From contig NZ_VLLI01000002.1 of NCBI RefSeq assembly GCF_007830615.1, positions 124,001 through 188,000 of the forward strand: a stretch of DNA of 64,000 bases, in the 5' to 3' direction. Below, piece by piece: positions 9,443 through 18,337 of this stretch (position 1 is its first letter; each line of letters opens with the position of its first letter). The notes below the pieces were generated by a model that was not told the origin of the DNA, searched no databases, and was given only the letters and a program-made list of their open reading frames with translations. The stretch is from Mucilaginibacter frigoritolerans (lineage in GTDB: Bacteria > Bacteroidota > Bacteroidia > Sphingobacteriales > Sphingobacteriaceae). Position numbers and translations under genes: made by a program.

Positions 9443-10885
9443 ATGATTAGTTCTTTACTTGCGCCATTTCGCAACCTGCGGATTGAGGTTGAAATTGACC
9501 CGCTCTTGTTACAACATTTAGATTGCCCCGATAAAACTTCGTTGAATCGTACGCTCACGGTTAACCTCTTTAAATTAATCTACATGATCGGAACAATTCA
9601 GACCCGGAGATTTGAGCCGTCCCGGCGGCAAAAGTTTACCGATAAATCCGATTTGCTGGAAAAATTGGATCTCGATACCGGTGAATTTAGAGTCCGCATC
9701 GCAAATGTTCAAGGCAATTTGGGTAGTGAAGTGTTAAAAACGCTTTCTGAGGATTTTGGTGTTGGCTTATCTGTTATGGTAGCAACCAAATTATTTAACG
9801 TCAAAGATTCTACGATTGAAAGGATTTACGGCAATGACCGTCGGCCGGACTGGCAGTGCCAAACGCAAGCCAACCGCTTATTGGTGGTTGAATGTAAAGG
9901 CGCGTCCGATGACGCACGGTCCCGACGCCAGGAAGCAAGGGCGATCCTGCAAAAAGCGACGCGGCAAGCTGATATTCGGGTGGCATCTATGGCTGTGATC
10001 AGGGAACATGCCGCCAGTACGACCAGGTTTGTTGACCCGCCCGGTGATGAACCGGATTTAGACCCCGAAACACAGCGGCAAGTTTTACGTGCCGGGCATT
10101 ATGCCTCTGTTTTTAGCTTTCTCGGGCACAGTGAACTCAGCCGCTATTTTACCAGGATGCGTGCACGTATCCTGCGCACGATCTCCCGCAAACAGCAACT
10201 TTTAAAGGACGTAACATTTACCCAGATCAGGGATGCCTACCAGCGTGTCGAATTTTTACAGCGTTCCTATGCAGGGACTTTCAGTCAAACCGGCCCTGGC
10301 CAATACCTTTTCGTTGGTGTAGATGTTGATTTAATTTATTACATGGGTTTTCTTGAATTTCAGGATTACAGGGAGGATGTCGATGAAGATCGTGATGGTA
10401 ACCATTACATACGATTCAAAGACGGGATCTTGGTGATAGAAATCATCAACATCAGGGCTTTTGCCGATGTCGTGGATATTGGCAGTATTCTGAATTACCA
10501 GCAATTCACAACACTCAGCGATATCGATGCGATGACAGTAATCTCCCTGGAAAAATATTGGGGCTACGTGCTCACCCAAAATGGTTTTGAGATCAGTTCA
10601 AACAGTAGGGGGACAACCGATAGTTTAGACCTTGTTGCTTTCTTAAATGGACAACCTTATGTTTTTGAATTTAAAATTTTCAGGGACCGCCGCATGAATC
10701 CGGCACAGGCCGAACGGCTCATTGATGTATTAAGGAATACTACCGCCTACCGGCGGGTATTGGTGACTAACGCACAGGTACCGGCAGCCGGAATGTATGG
10801 CCTTGGCGTGATTATCATCGGACGTTTGCAATTGCAGCAGATTGTGCAAAGCCCAACGCGATTATTGGAATTTTTGGATATTTAG
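9443..10885 (+). CDS. Protein with two PD-(D/E)xK-type nuclease sites
   Basis: 480 aa. Two separate nuclease-like sites can be read. The first has PD at 135-136 followed by strand LLVVECKG with Glu 150 and Lys 152. The second has DSLDLVAF (Asp 396) followed by YVFEFKIFRD with Glu 409 and Lys 411, and continues with NPAQAERLIDVL and YRRVLVTNA, as in Mrr-like restriction enzymes. A linker rich in Arg and aromatic residues separates them. It begins 79 nt after the TOPRIM-like gene on the same strand, so it is third in the operon. Two intact nuclease sites in one chain is unusual; one may bind or sense DNA and the other cut. No helicase or methyltransferase is in this block. Confidence 0.75.
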   Translation: MISSLLAPFRNLRIEVEIDPLLLQHLDCPDKTSLNRTLTVNLFKLIYMIGTIQTRRFEPSRRQKFTDKSDLLEKLDLDTGEFRVRIANVQGNLGSEVLKTLSEDFGVGLSVMVATKLFNVKDSTIERIYGNDRRPDWQCQTQANRLLVVECKGASDDARSRRQEARAILQKATRQADIRVASMAVIREHAASTTRFVDPPGDEPDLDPETQRQVLRAGHYASVFSFLGHSELSRYFTRMRARILRTISRKQQLLKDVTFTQIRDAYQRVEFLQRSYAGTFSQTGPGQYLFVGVDVDLIYYMGFLEFQDYREDVDEDRDGNHYIRFKDGILVIEIINIRAFADVVDIGSILNYQQFTTLSDIDAMTVISLEKYWGYVLTQNGFEISSNSRGTTDSLDLVAFLNGQPYVFEFKIFRDRRMNPAQAERLIDVLRNTTAYRRVLVTNAQVPAAGMYGLGVIIIGRLQLQQIVQSPTRLLEFLDI

Positions 10886-10903
10886 CGTTAATCCTTAACT
10901 CTT

Positions 10904-11536
10904 TTACCGGGGCAGCCAGCTATCAAAGCCACGGACGTTGATCAGATAGGCGCAGCTTTCTTTTAGTTGATTAAAGGCTTGCTGTTGCCAATCTCCGCTT
11001 TGACTGTAACCCAATAAAGCGATCTGAAGTTCTTTTTGAAACCGTTGCTGTCTGGCCGCTGAGAGGATTTTCCAATAATGGGTGATTAACTCTTGTTGTT
11101 GGTCAATCAAATCAATGGCCGGTACTTTATCCCTTTTTTGATTATTTAACTCCGGTTGCGCCGGCAGCAAATTCCACAGGTCATTATTCTTCCAGATACT
11201 GAAAGGAATGATACGGTCAATATCGTAGCGGTTAACCTGTTTGCCACTCCAAACGCAGTAAACTTTTCCTTCTGTTTGCAGAATGGTTTGATAAAGGGGT
11301 TTAGATTCTGAGATTTCCCTCGTCGTGATGGGGCTTTTCAACACCTCATCTAATACCTGGTTAACCGTAAGGCTTTTACTGGAGGCCTGTACGGAAAACT
11401 CAGCCCATTTAAAAAGAATGGCATCTTGGCCATTAATAAAACTCCCCAGCACCTGGAAGGCTTGAAATTTGGCTAGCGGGATGGAGAAGGTGCCAAAAGT
11501 TTGAATGAGAAATTCCGCATCGATCTGAAAATGCAC
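10904..11536 (-). CDS. HNH endonuclease-like protein with altered active site
   Basis: 210 aa from a GTG start; no ATG is available because a TAA lies 8 codons upstream in frame. The centre has an HNH-type segment: a single CVWSGK knuckle, then YDIDRIIPFSIW, then NNDLWNLLP and NNQKRDKVP. The usual general-base His of the DHxxP motif is Arg here. CGT to CAT is one transition (position 11214), so this may be a recent loss of activity. The short length, GTG start and hairpins directly upstream also suggest a 5' truncated gene. It converges with the block A operon (18-nt gap). Confidence 0.65.
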   Translation of the reverse strand: MHFQIDAEFLIQTFGTFSIPLAKFQAFQVLGSFINGQDAILFKWAEFSVQASSKSLTVNQVLDEVLKSPITTREISESKPLYQTILQTEGKVYCVWSGKQVNRYDIDRIIPFSIWKNNDLWNLLPAQPELNNQKRDKVPAIDLIDQQQELITHYWKILSAARQQRFQKELQIALLGYSQSGDWQQQAFNQLKESCAYLINVRGFDSWLPR

Positions 11537-11542
11537 GGCGCC

Positions 11543-11606
11543 GGCGAAGCCGGCCCATTACGCCCCATTATTTTGGTTATCTACAGATCGCTAAAATAAT
11601 GGGGCG
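11543..11606 (-). repeat. Hairpins between the HNH gene and the small acidic gene
   Basis: A perfect 14-bp inverted repeat (CGCCCCATTATTTT at 11561-11574 with its complement at 11593-11606) followed on the minus strand by a GCCGGC-TTC-GCCGGC hairpin that ends just before the GTG start of the HNH gene. It may end transcription of the upstream genes or limit translation of the HNH gene. The sharp GC contrast with the neighbours suggests an inserted repeat. Confidence 0.6.
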
Positions 11607-11622
11607 CTTTTAGTTGAAATTG

Positions 11623-11991
11623 CTATATCCGATCATTCACAATGTCAATAATTGCTTGCCGACAATCGGTTGCTAGTTGGACGATCTGATCTTTTACCTC
11701 CGGTTTATCTTTAATGCGGTCTAACAGATAAGGAAATGCCTCTTCATCTTTAAATGCATCTACGGATTCTTTCAAAGAATAATTACCATTTTGATCAGGC
11801 TGATTATTTTTGACATCTTTCAATTGATGATTCCTAACATCTGCAGCACAGGCAATAACAAAGTCGCGGATCTGATTAGCTTTCGCATTTTCATCCAGGT
11901 GTTCAATACTGTCTTCTAATATTTTCTTTATCTCTGTTTTAAGCGTACTTAAAACATCTTGAGTTTTTCCAACGTAGTCGTGGTCTTGCAT
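11623..11991 (-). CDS. Small acidic protein of the DUF262 operon
   Basis: 122 aa from the ATG at 11991 (an upstream alternative start adds 8 hydrophobic residues). Entirely helical in appearance, rich in Asp, Glu and Lys (for example LKTEIKKILEDSIEHLDENAK), with no catalytic motif or membrane segment. It lies 61 nt after the DUF262 protein gene on the same strand. No family is recognised. The size and charge fit an accessory, antitoxin-like or DNA-mimic protein, but nothing in the sequence proves this. Confidence 0.6.
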   Translation of the reverse strand: MQDHDYVGKTQDVLSTLKTEIKKILEDSIEHLDENAKANQIRDFVIACAADVRNHQLKDVKNNQPDQNGNYSLKESVDAFKDEEAFPYLLDRIKDKPEVKDQIVQLATDCRQAIIDIVNDRI

Positions 11992-12052
11992 TTTATTTAA
12001 AATTAAAAAACACAAAGATATTGGTTTAACTTACTTAGAAGCTATATAGCGT

Positions 12053-14146
12053 TTATTCGTAGCTGAATAATTCGGCTACATTTAGTGTTGTATACCAGTG
12101 TTCATAAATATTACATAATCGGTTGATTACCGCACTTAAATGAACCTCAATAGCTGCAGTTTCACCATCATAAATTCTGTGATCTAACTGATTCCAAAGT
12201 GGCAGGTCATTAGGGTTAACAAAACTTTGTTTCTCTAAACCATTGAGCCGGATCGAGGGCGGCAGGTTATTACTCTCACTTCTGTTTTCTTCTAATGCCA
12301 TTGCCCGTAAATTACCGATAGAATTATTCCAGTGCCGCATACTTGCGTTAACTCTGTGCTGCATATAAATCCAACTGCTGGGATAAATATGATCCCAATC
12401 CCAAGGAGCATTAGTGTCTTCTAAAGTTTCCATTTGATTGTAATCTTTGAATTTTGAGTTAATGTAATCCCTTTGGGCAAATAAAATCAGGGGTTTACAT
12501 TGGTACAACTTCCAAAGAAAATTACTCCAAATTGCAGTAGCGCTATTGAGCTGATCAACTTCTGAATCAAAATCCACATCAGCAAATATTTGCTTATAAA
12601 TTTCCATGATGGGATGATCGGCTGTTGGTGTTAAACCATCGTACCGGGCTAAATTTTCTGATATTTTACCTGTAAGATACGACCTTAGCGTTTGTGGTTT
12701 CAATAAAGGGTACATGATCGCTTCCCGATTTTGCACAAATGCTTCTCCTAAAATATTTTTACTCCAAAAGTCACCATTAACGATGTTAAGCCAGTTTGCG
12801 CGCACATACTTTATATTATTTCGACCAAACCACGAAAATGCAGTCAGTGCGCAGATGATCCGTTGTTGAGTATCATTGGAAATATCTTCCGGATGCATTT
12901 TCAACCAATGCAGTAACATTAGGAAAAGATCGGGAGAATCTTTAATAATCTTTTTTACCAGTACTGGTGGCATGTTAAATTTTCCGGCACTTAATATTAA
13001 ATTAAAACCGTTTTCAAATAGTTGGCGTGCAGGGCTAATGTTTTTATTGCCAATGAAAATTTTTAGCGTTGTCCTAAATTCCGGGTTACTGATTCGTTTA
13101 ATAAATTCGTTTACAACAAGTACCGTTGGATATTGGCCAAGGTTGATTTCTGACAATACTAGTCGGCTGGCTAATGAAATTACCTGCGAAGGAGCGATGA
13201 AACTGGCCCCAATGCTTTCAACCAGGTCTTTCGCTTGCGGGAAGGATGCCTTGTAAATGGAATAGATTAGTTCTTCACCCACAATCCGGGTACCTGCTGC
13301 GTTTAAGCGTACGAATAATGTGGGGTCTTCGCCTTCCGCATCGTCGGTCGTTTTAAGACTTTGTTGCCCAATAATAATGCCGGGGATGGCAATTTGGCTT
13401 AACCCCTGTACGGACTGCATTAATCCCCGGTCATCAAAATTTTCATCTAAGATGACTGCACGAACATATTCACCGTATCCTAGCGATCCGGGATCGCAAT
13501 GTTTGGTTTTGATTGCCTTCGGTAAATATGTGATACATAAATCAGCCAAACTTTCTTTCCAGGAAGCACCCTTATCCTGGATAGCTTGGATAACGAAGGA
13601 CAGCGGTACTGGCAAATCTGCATCAAAAGGAAACTTATGTGCGTCCGGAATAGTGAGGTAGCTTTGAAAAAGATCACCTTCAAGTTCTTTTAGAACTTCC
13701 AAAGCCCTTCTTTTATCAGGAACACTTAATGGGTCGGTGTGCCTAACGCGCTGGTAACCCCAGGGGTGCGATGGTGTAAGTACCCGGATTACGAATTTAT
13801 GTTGGCTGGTTTCCTGAGTCGGCTGTAAATCAATCCACACAGTTGGTAAATTCTTAACAGACCAGAAATTATTCTCTGCATTTTGCCACGGATTGTAAAG
13901 GCCTAGTGCAATACTGGTTGCCCGCTGCTGTCCATCCATCAAAAACATCTGGTCATCTTCACTTTTCGATAACAAAAATGAACCGATAGGATAACCACGT
14001 AAAAGAGAATCCCAGAGGGATTCAACTTGGTTAACTTTCCAAACAAAACTGCGTTGCAAAGGAGGAAGTTCAACCCTGGATTCATCAGTTTTCAATTGCC
14101 AGTTAGCAATCGTATTGAGGTTAAATGCAGATGGGTGGTCGATCAT
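12053..14146 (-). CDS. DUF262-DUF1524 protein, GmrSD-like nuclease
   Basis: 697 aa. The N-terminal DUF262 domain has PPLQRSFVWK, LLRGYPIGSFLL and the DGQQR motif near residue 71, which in GmrS binds and uses nucleotide. The C-terminal DUF1524 HNH site has DWDHIYPSS (His 586) followed by SIGNLRAM and NRSESNNLPP. GmrSD proteins are type IV enzymes that cut modified, for example glucosylated hydroxymethylcytosine, phage DNA; here both halves are on one chain with both active sites intact. The gene starts divergently from the nuclease-like gene at 14221, with only 74 nt between them, and is followed by a small acidic protein gene. The specific modification recognised is unknown. Confidence 0.88.
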   Translation of the reverse strand: MIDHPSAFNLNTIANWQLKTDESRVELPPLQRSFVWKVNQVESLWDSLLRGYPIGSFLLSKSEDDQMFLMDGQQRATSIALGLYNPWQNAENNFWSVKNLPTVWIDLQPTQETSQHKFVIRVLTPSHPWGYQRVRHTDPLSVPDKRRALEVLKELEGDLFQSYLTIPDAHKFPFDADLPVPLSFVIQAIQDKGASWKESLADLCITYLPKAIKTKHCDPGSLGYGEYVRAVILDENFDDRGLMQSVQGLSQIAIPGIIIGQQSLKTTDDAEGEDPTLFVRLNAAGTRIVGEELIYSIYKASFPQAKDLVESIGASFIAPSQVISLASRLVLSEINLGQYPTVLVVNEFIKRISNPEFRTTLKIFIGNKNISPARQLFENGFNLILSAGKFNMPPVLVKKIIKDSPDLFLMLLHWLKMHPEDISNDTQQRIICALTAFSWFGRNNIKYVRANWLNIVNGDFWSKNILGEAFVQNREAIMYPLLKPQTLRSYLTGKISENLARYDGLTPTADHPIMEIYKQIFADVDFDSEVDQLNSATAIWSNFLWKLYQCKPLILFAQRDYINSKFKDYNQMETLEDTNAPWDWDHIYPSSWIYMQHRVNASMRHWNNSIGNLRAMALEENRSESNNLPPSIRLNGLEKQSFVNPNDLPLWNQLDHRIYDGETAAIEVHLSAVINRLCNIYEHWYTTLNVAELFSYE

Positions 14147-14220
14147 TAGGCCTGGTTATTATCTTGTGATGCGTCACTTAAGTTCTCTCAGTTGTTTAAA
14201 TTAGCAGACAAAAATAGAAA

Positions 14221-15513
14221 ATGGCGCAGCATAAACTTCCGGAAGGTAATGAATTCATTGAAGGATTACGTGTTTTAGGAGCGGTTTTAGGTTATGCAAC
14301 CGAATCAGAGTTTCCGGTGATTGCGACAGATCCCGAAGGAATAGCTGTAGATGTCGCTTGGTTTCTGGAAAAAGGTCAAAAATTCCCTCTATTTATATTT
14401 GAAGTGGAAACTACTGCTTCAAATTCAATGGTATATAATCCGCTAAAGGTGCTTTCCAAACCAAACGAAATTTTTGAAAAACCATTATTTTATTTTCAAA
14501 TAGTATTGAATCAAGGTCAAAATTCATCAAGGATCGATGATTTAAAACGTGCTTATGGCATTTACAATTACAGAGTTTACCGTTTATCACTTTCTGAAGA
14601 ACTCTTGCTGATCAGCGATATATTATCGCAACACCGGAGGCTTTCAGGAGAATTAGACATCGTTAAGTTGGTAGACTTTATCAAGCAATCGCAATGGGTG
14701 AATTTAAGCATCCCTGGTTTAATTAATCAGATTAGACTCTTGGATTTTGAAATAAAATCAGGGGAGTTTTTACAGTCAATTGGAATCTTATCGCTTAAAT
14801 ACCAGGATATTGTTTCGATATATTGCAGCGAGTTAGAAAAATTTTACGCCGCTTCGATAGATTATCATTACGACACTAATTATCAAACGTATATAGGAAT
14901 GCATTTTCCAGTCGCGTTGCATTTAGGAATTCGGGCTGCAAATGTAACCGGTAAATTAGAAAAAGGATACTGTTTTGAAAAACTCGTCACCTGGCAGAAT
15001 AACGGAGAGCGTCTTACGATGGTAGGCCCTCATTTCGGTTTATCCCAAGACTATGACCAGTTTTTAATTTATATGTCGGGAGGATATTTTGCGTTACTAG
15101 CCTGCCTCTTTGATGGTTTAGATAATAGCCGGATTTATTTTTGTGATGAATTAGAAAAAATAATCAATGCTAGTGCACTCGAGTATAGAATTTTCAATTA
15201 TCTATGGTTGATGCTAATTGCACCAAGAAAACAAACTGGAAAAACATATATCGATAAAGCATCTCAGTTTTTTGTAGATCAAAATTTCTTTTCAAAAGAA
15301 ATTGCGGCAAATTTACCTTTCTTGGCAGATGATGAATTGCTTTATGATTTTCAAAACGCACATGATGAGTTTAGTGCTGGCGAATTTTTTAATAAATCTG
15401 ACTATGAAGTAAATACGGAACTATTGACACAGACGGCAATTGCTGCACTTGTTGACCCGGGGACAAATGAAGAAATAGGCCAAATCTTAAAAGCTTATTT
15501 ATTAAAACCATAG
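14221..15513 (+). CDS. Nuclease-like protein with divergent PD-(D/E)xK N-terminus
   Basis: 430 aa. The N-terminal 100 residues resemble a restriction-endonuclease fold: an early acidic helix (EGNEFIEGLRVLG), then AVDVAWFL (Asp 44), then strand FPLFIFEVETT with Glu 61 and Glu 63, then a helix that could carry a displaced Lys (LKVLSKPNEIF). The usual ExK reads ExE, so catalytic competence is uncertain. The remaining 300 residues are helical and unrecognised, perhaps a TPR-like or sensing part. It shares a short divergent promoter region with the DUF262 gene and stands 188 nt before the GHKL ATPase operon, so it could belong to either. Confidence 0.6.
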   Translation: MAQHKLPEGNEFIEGLRVLGAVLGYATESEFPVIATDPEGIAVDVAWFLEKGQKFPLFIFEVETTASNSMVYNPLKVLSKPNEIFEKPLFYFQIVLNQGQNSSRIDDLKRAYGIYNYRVYRLSLSEELLLISDILSQHRRLSGELDIVKLVDFIKQSQWVNLSIPGLINQIRLLDFEIKSGEFLQSIGILSLKYQDIVSIYCSELEKFYAASIDYHYDTNYQTYIGMHFPVALHLGIRAANVTGKLEKGYCFEKLVTWQNNGERLTMVGPHFGLSQDYDQFLIYMSGGYFALLACLFDGLDNSRIYFCDELEKIINASALEYRIFNYLWLMLIAPRKQTGKTYIDKASQFFVDQNFFSKEIAANLPFLADDELLYDFQNAHDEFSAGEFFNKSDYEVNTELLTQTAIAALVDPGTNEEIGQILKAYLLKP

Positions 15514-15612
15514 TTTGATTATTCGCGAATCCCTGTATGATGCCACCTTATTTCGATGATCGGTTTTCGGGATCATTGACGCTATTAATTAAGTTTTTGG
15601 GGAAAGAAAAAG

Positions 15613-15620
15613 TATATTTG
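15613..15620 (+). promoter_or_regulatory. Putative -7 box for the GHKL ATPase operon
   Basis: TATATTTG, an exact match to the Bacteroidota -7 consensus, 81 nt before the ATG at 15702. I do not see a clear -33 TTTG at standard distance, so the call is tentative. Confidence 0.45.
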
Positions 15621-15701
15621 AGTAATATATCCTGAATTATTAGGTTTTTTATCATTATATTTTGATAAAATTGTAAATAACCTTAACACCTGCTAGTCTC
15701 A

Positions 15702-17351
15702 ATGATACCAGAAGATAAATTTCGTGAAGAACCTGGTAACAACATTACTCTGGATTTAGAGGTACCTCAAAGGGGAAACATAAAAGTCCATTCTCAAATT
15801 ATTAACGATTTAAGTTCTGGGATTTACAGTTCACCAGCAAGCTGTGTTAAGGAATTAATTAATAATTCGTATGATGCCGATGCGACCTTAGTGACCATTC
15901 GGGTTAAACCCATCGAAGATTCAATTACAATTATTGATAACGGGAGTGGAATGAACGCGCTTGATTTTGACCATAATTTTGCATGGATCAGCAAGTCCAA
16001 CAAAAGAAATGATGGTGACCTTTCCAAACAGTTACAAAGGCCCTTAATCGGAAAAATTGGGATTGGCTTTATTGCGGTGAATGAACTGTGTGAAGAACTT
16101 GAAATCACGTCGACAAAAGCTGGTGAATCTTTTAAATTTACAGCGAACATCAATTTCAAAGACTTTTATGAAAAGGATGTATATACCGATGATGGAATTA
16201 TAAAAGGAGCCTACGTTTTAGTAAATGAAGAAGAAGATGCGGAGGAACACTATACGATCATTAAGCTGCTCGGCTTAAAAGAATCTGTTAAAACCATCCT
16301 AGATAACAGGCAATATCTTGCTGAATTGAATAGATCAAAACACAAAGATTTTGATCTATCATTCTTTAAGAGCATGAAAGCTTTAATTGATTATCACACT
16401 ACCAAGCATTTAAAATCGTTTAGCGAAGATAACGCCTATCTGCAATTCGTTATTGATCTCGCATCCTATATTCCCGTTGAATATATTGAGGGAGGGCCTT
16501 GCGAGAACAAAAATGATCAAATCATTAACCAGCTAGTTAAATTTCACCAATCGCTGAATTTCAAAGTCGATCTGGATGGTATGTTTCTCAAAAAACCAAT
16601 TTTCCATTACATACGATCTTTATCAGCAGTTGAATCTTTTGACGAGTCAATTACTTCAGGTGCTGACACCATTAAATTCAAAGGATATTTTTATGTTCAA
16701 CATGGATTATTAACGCCCCGGGAACTTAATGGCGTTTCCATCAGGATCAGAAACATTCCAATCGCTGAACAATACGGATTCGACCCGACTTTCATGAGAT
16801 ATCCCAATTATATGGATCAATTGTTTAGGAATTGGATCTCGGGGGAAATTTATGTTGAGAAGGGGCTTGAAGATGCGATGAATATCGACAGGAAGTCCTT
16901 TCGTGTTACACATCCACATTACCTGGCTTTGCAGGATTTTCTTCACAAATTTTTAAGAACCAAGGTCTTTAAAATCACGAATAACGAAATCTATGAAGTC
17001 GCGAAAGACGTGCGCGATGTCGCCACTACAAAGGCGACAAACGAAAGCCAAAAAAAGATTTTAAATACTGCACAGGTTACTTACGTTCCTAAAGCAAAGC
17101 CGAAGAGTACCGAAAAGAAAACACCAGTTTCAGCATCAAACAGTCCAATCCGCATCGTGAAAACATCGGAAAAACAAACGACAGTGGAGGTTGATGAATC
17201 GGCGGCAAAAAAATTCAAAAAGAAGGATTGGGAAGTTTTGGAAAATGTATTTCTAATTTTCGAAACAGCTTTTAATGAATGTAATGGCAACCCCGATGTG
17301 CTCAAAAAGATCTTTTATGAAAAAATAAATTCCTGGAAGGATATTAAATAA
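15702..17351 (+). CDS. GHKL ATPase, MORC/MutL-like
   Basis: 549 aa. The N-terminus is a GHKL ATPase with all four motifs: ELINNSYDAD (Glu 51, Asn 55), DNGSGM (79-84), GKIGIGF (117-123) and a following strand segment. A ribosomal-S5-like second domain probably covers about 220-420. The end has a basic Lys/Ser-rich linker (about 450-500) and a short helical tail. Such ATPases clamp on DNA on binding ATP; MORC-type members have been described in bacterial restriction-modification operons. It is not HtpG-like, lacking the HSP90 middle and C-terminal parts. Two nt separate its stop from the next gene. Confidence 0.85.
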   Translation: MIPEDKFREEPGNNITLDLEVPQRGNIKVHSQIINDLSSGIYSSPASCVKELINNSYDADATLVTIRVKPIEDSITIIDNGSGMNALDFDHNFAWISKSNKRNDGDLSKQLQRPLIGKIGIGFIAVNELCEELEITSTKAGESFKFTANINFKDFYEKDVYTDDGIIKGAYVLVNEEEDAEEHYTIIKLLGLKESVKTILDNRQYLAELNRSKHKDFDLSFFKSMKALIDYHTTKHLKSFSEDNAYLQFVIDLASYIPVEYIEGGPCENKNDQIINQLVKFHQSLNFKVDLDGMFLKKPIFHYIRSLSAVESFDESITSGADTIKFKGYFYVQHGLLTPRELNGVSIRIRNIPIAEQYGFDPTFMRYPNYMDQLFRNWISGEIYVEKGLEDAMNIDRKSFRVTHPHYLALQDFLHKFLRTKVFKITNNEIYEVAKDVRDVATTKATNESQKKILNTAQVTYVPKAKPKSTEKKTPVSASNSPIRIVKTSEKQTTVEVDESAAKKFKKKDWEVLENVFLIFETAFNECNGNPDVLKKIFYEKINSWKDIK

Positions 17352-17353
17352 AT

Positions 17354-18229
17354 ATGGCCGAACCTTACCTGCACAATTCCAAGCATAAAGAATTCATTCG
17401 AGATAAATGGGTCGAATTTGCGTCATTAATGGCGGTTGAAAAGGATGGTCTGAAAATAATTACTTTTCCCGCTGAGGAAATGCATGATCTGAGATTGTTT
17501 GCGGAGAAAGGTCTGATTAGTTGGGAAGAAACGGAGACGGGGGCATTTTACATTACCAAAGGAAAAATTGTTTGCTTTGAAACCGTGGCAAAATTTTTTC
17601 GAACAATACGAACCAACTTAACAAACGCTACCGTAGAACAAACTGAAATTGGATCATATTTACGACAGAATTACAATGCGATTATGGGAGGCAGCGAAAA
17701 AGTGTTCCCCGTTGACGTGGTAAATCTTGATTATGATGGGAATATTTCTAAAAGCAAAGTTCCTATAGGGGAAGTATTCAACCTCGTTTTTGAATACCAG
17801 GCTAAACATGGAAGAGGTTTTTCGCTTTTTTTGACCTGGCCATATACGGAAGACGATGATCCAGAGGTTTACAAAGAAATGTTAAAGCAAACCATCGCTA
17901 ACAATCTTGAAGACCCACGTGCCGTATCATTTAAGGATTTGTATGAAGCTAATCATCCCACTGTCGATGAATTGGATTATAATAAATTATCGGTAATTGG
18001 TGTTTCAAAAGTTATCGTTCAGAAGGCATCCCGCAATCAATTTAATTTGCACAAAAACGAATTTTATGTTTACGGCGAGAAAGATCGTCGTCAAATGTTT
18101 TCAATACTTTTGAACTTTGATTATCAGGGTGACGTGGCAGAACATGCACTTTACACAAAATGTGTGTCCAAAACCCTGGTAGATGTTATCGATCTGCGCG
18201 ATGCAGCCGCTGAGGAAATTGCTCCTTAA
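17354..18229 (+). CDS. Unknown partner of the GHKL ATPase
   Basis: 291 aa, no family recognised. The start is fixed by the 2-nt spacing after the ATPase gene. The first 90 residues could be a small winged-helix-like unit (LRLFAEKGLISWEETETGAFYITKG). The remainder is mixed alpha/beta with an acidic patch (WPYTEDDDPEVY) and no cysteine cluster, P-loop or nuclease motif that I can see. Tight coupling to the ATPase implies the two proteins act together. A terminator follows before the methyltransferase gene. Confidence 0.7.
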   Translation: MAEPYLHNSKHKEFIRDKWVEFASLMAVEKDGLKIITFPAEEMHDLRLFAEKGLISWEETETGAFYITKGKIVCFETVAKFFRTIRTNLTNATVEQTEIGSYLRQNYNAIMGGSEKVFPVDVVNLDYDGNISKSKVPIGEVFNLVFEYQAKHGRGFSLFLTWPYTEDDDPEVYKEMLKQTIANNLEDPRAVSFKDLYEANHPTVDELDYNKLSVIGVSKVIVQKASRNQFNLHKNEFYVYGEKDRRQMFSILLNFDYQGDVAEHALYTKCVSKTLVDVIDLRDAAAEEIAP

Positions 18230-18252
18230 CCCCAACAAAATTGTTATTGCTA

Positions 18253-18290
18253 GCCTACGAGTTTAAATTTCGTGGGCCATTTTTATTTTT
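18253..18290 (+). terminator. Hairpin between the ATPase pair and the methyltransferase operon
   Basis: 8-bp stem GCCTACGA with TCGTGGGC (one wobble) over a 9-nt loop, followed by a T-rich tract (CCATTTTTATTTTT). It lies 24 nt after the stop of the unknown gene and divides the block into two transcripts, unless read-through is the rule. Confidence 0.65.
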
Positions 18291-18337
18291 AAATACTAGC
18301 TGAGAAGACTAAAAATCTTCCAATATGAAAGTAATCG

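Noticed and set aside
15702..17351. HSP90 (HtpG) chaperone
   Set aside because: The GHKL domain is shared, but the HSP90 middle and C-terminal parts are absent and the operon context is restriction-like.
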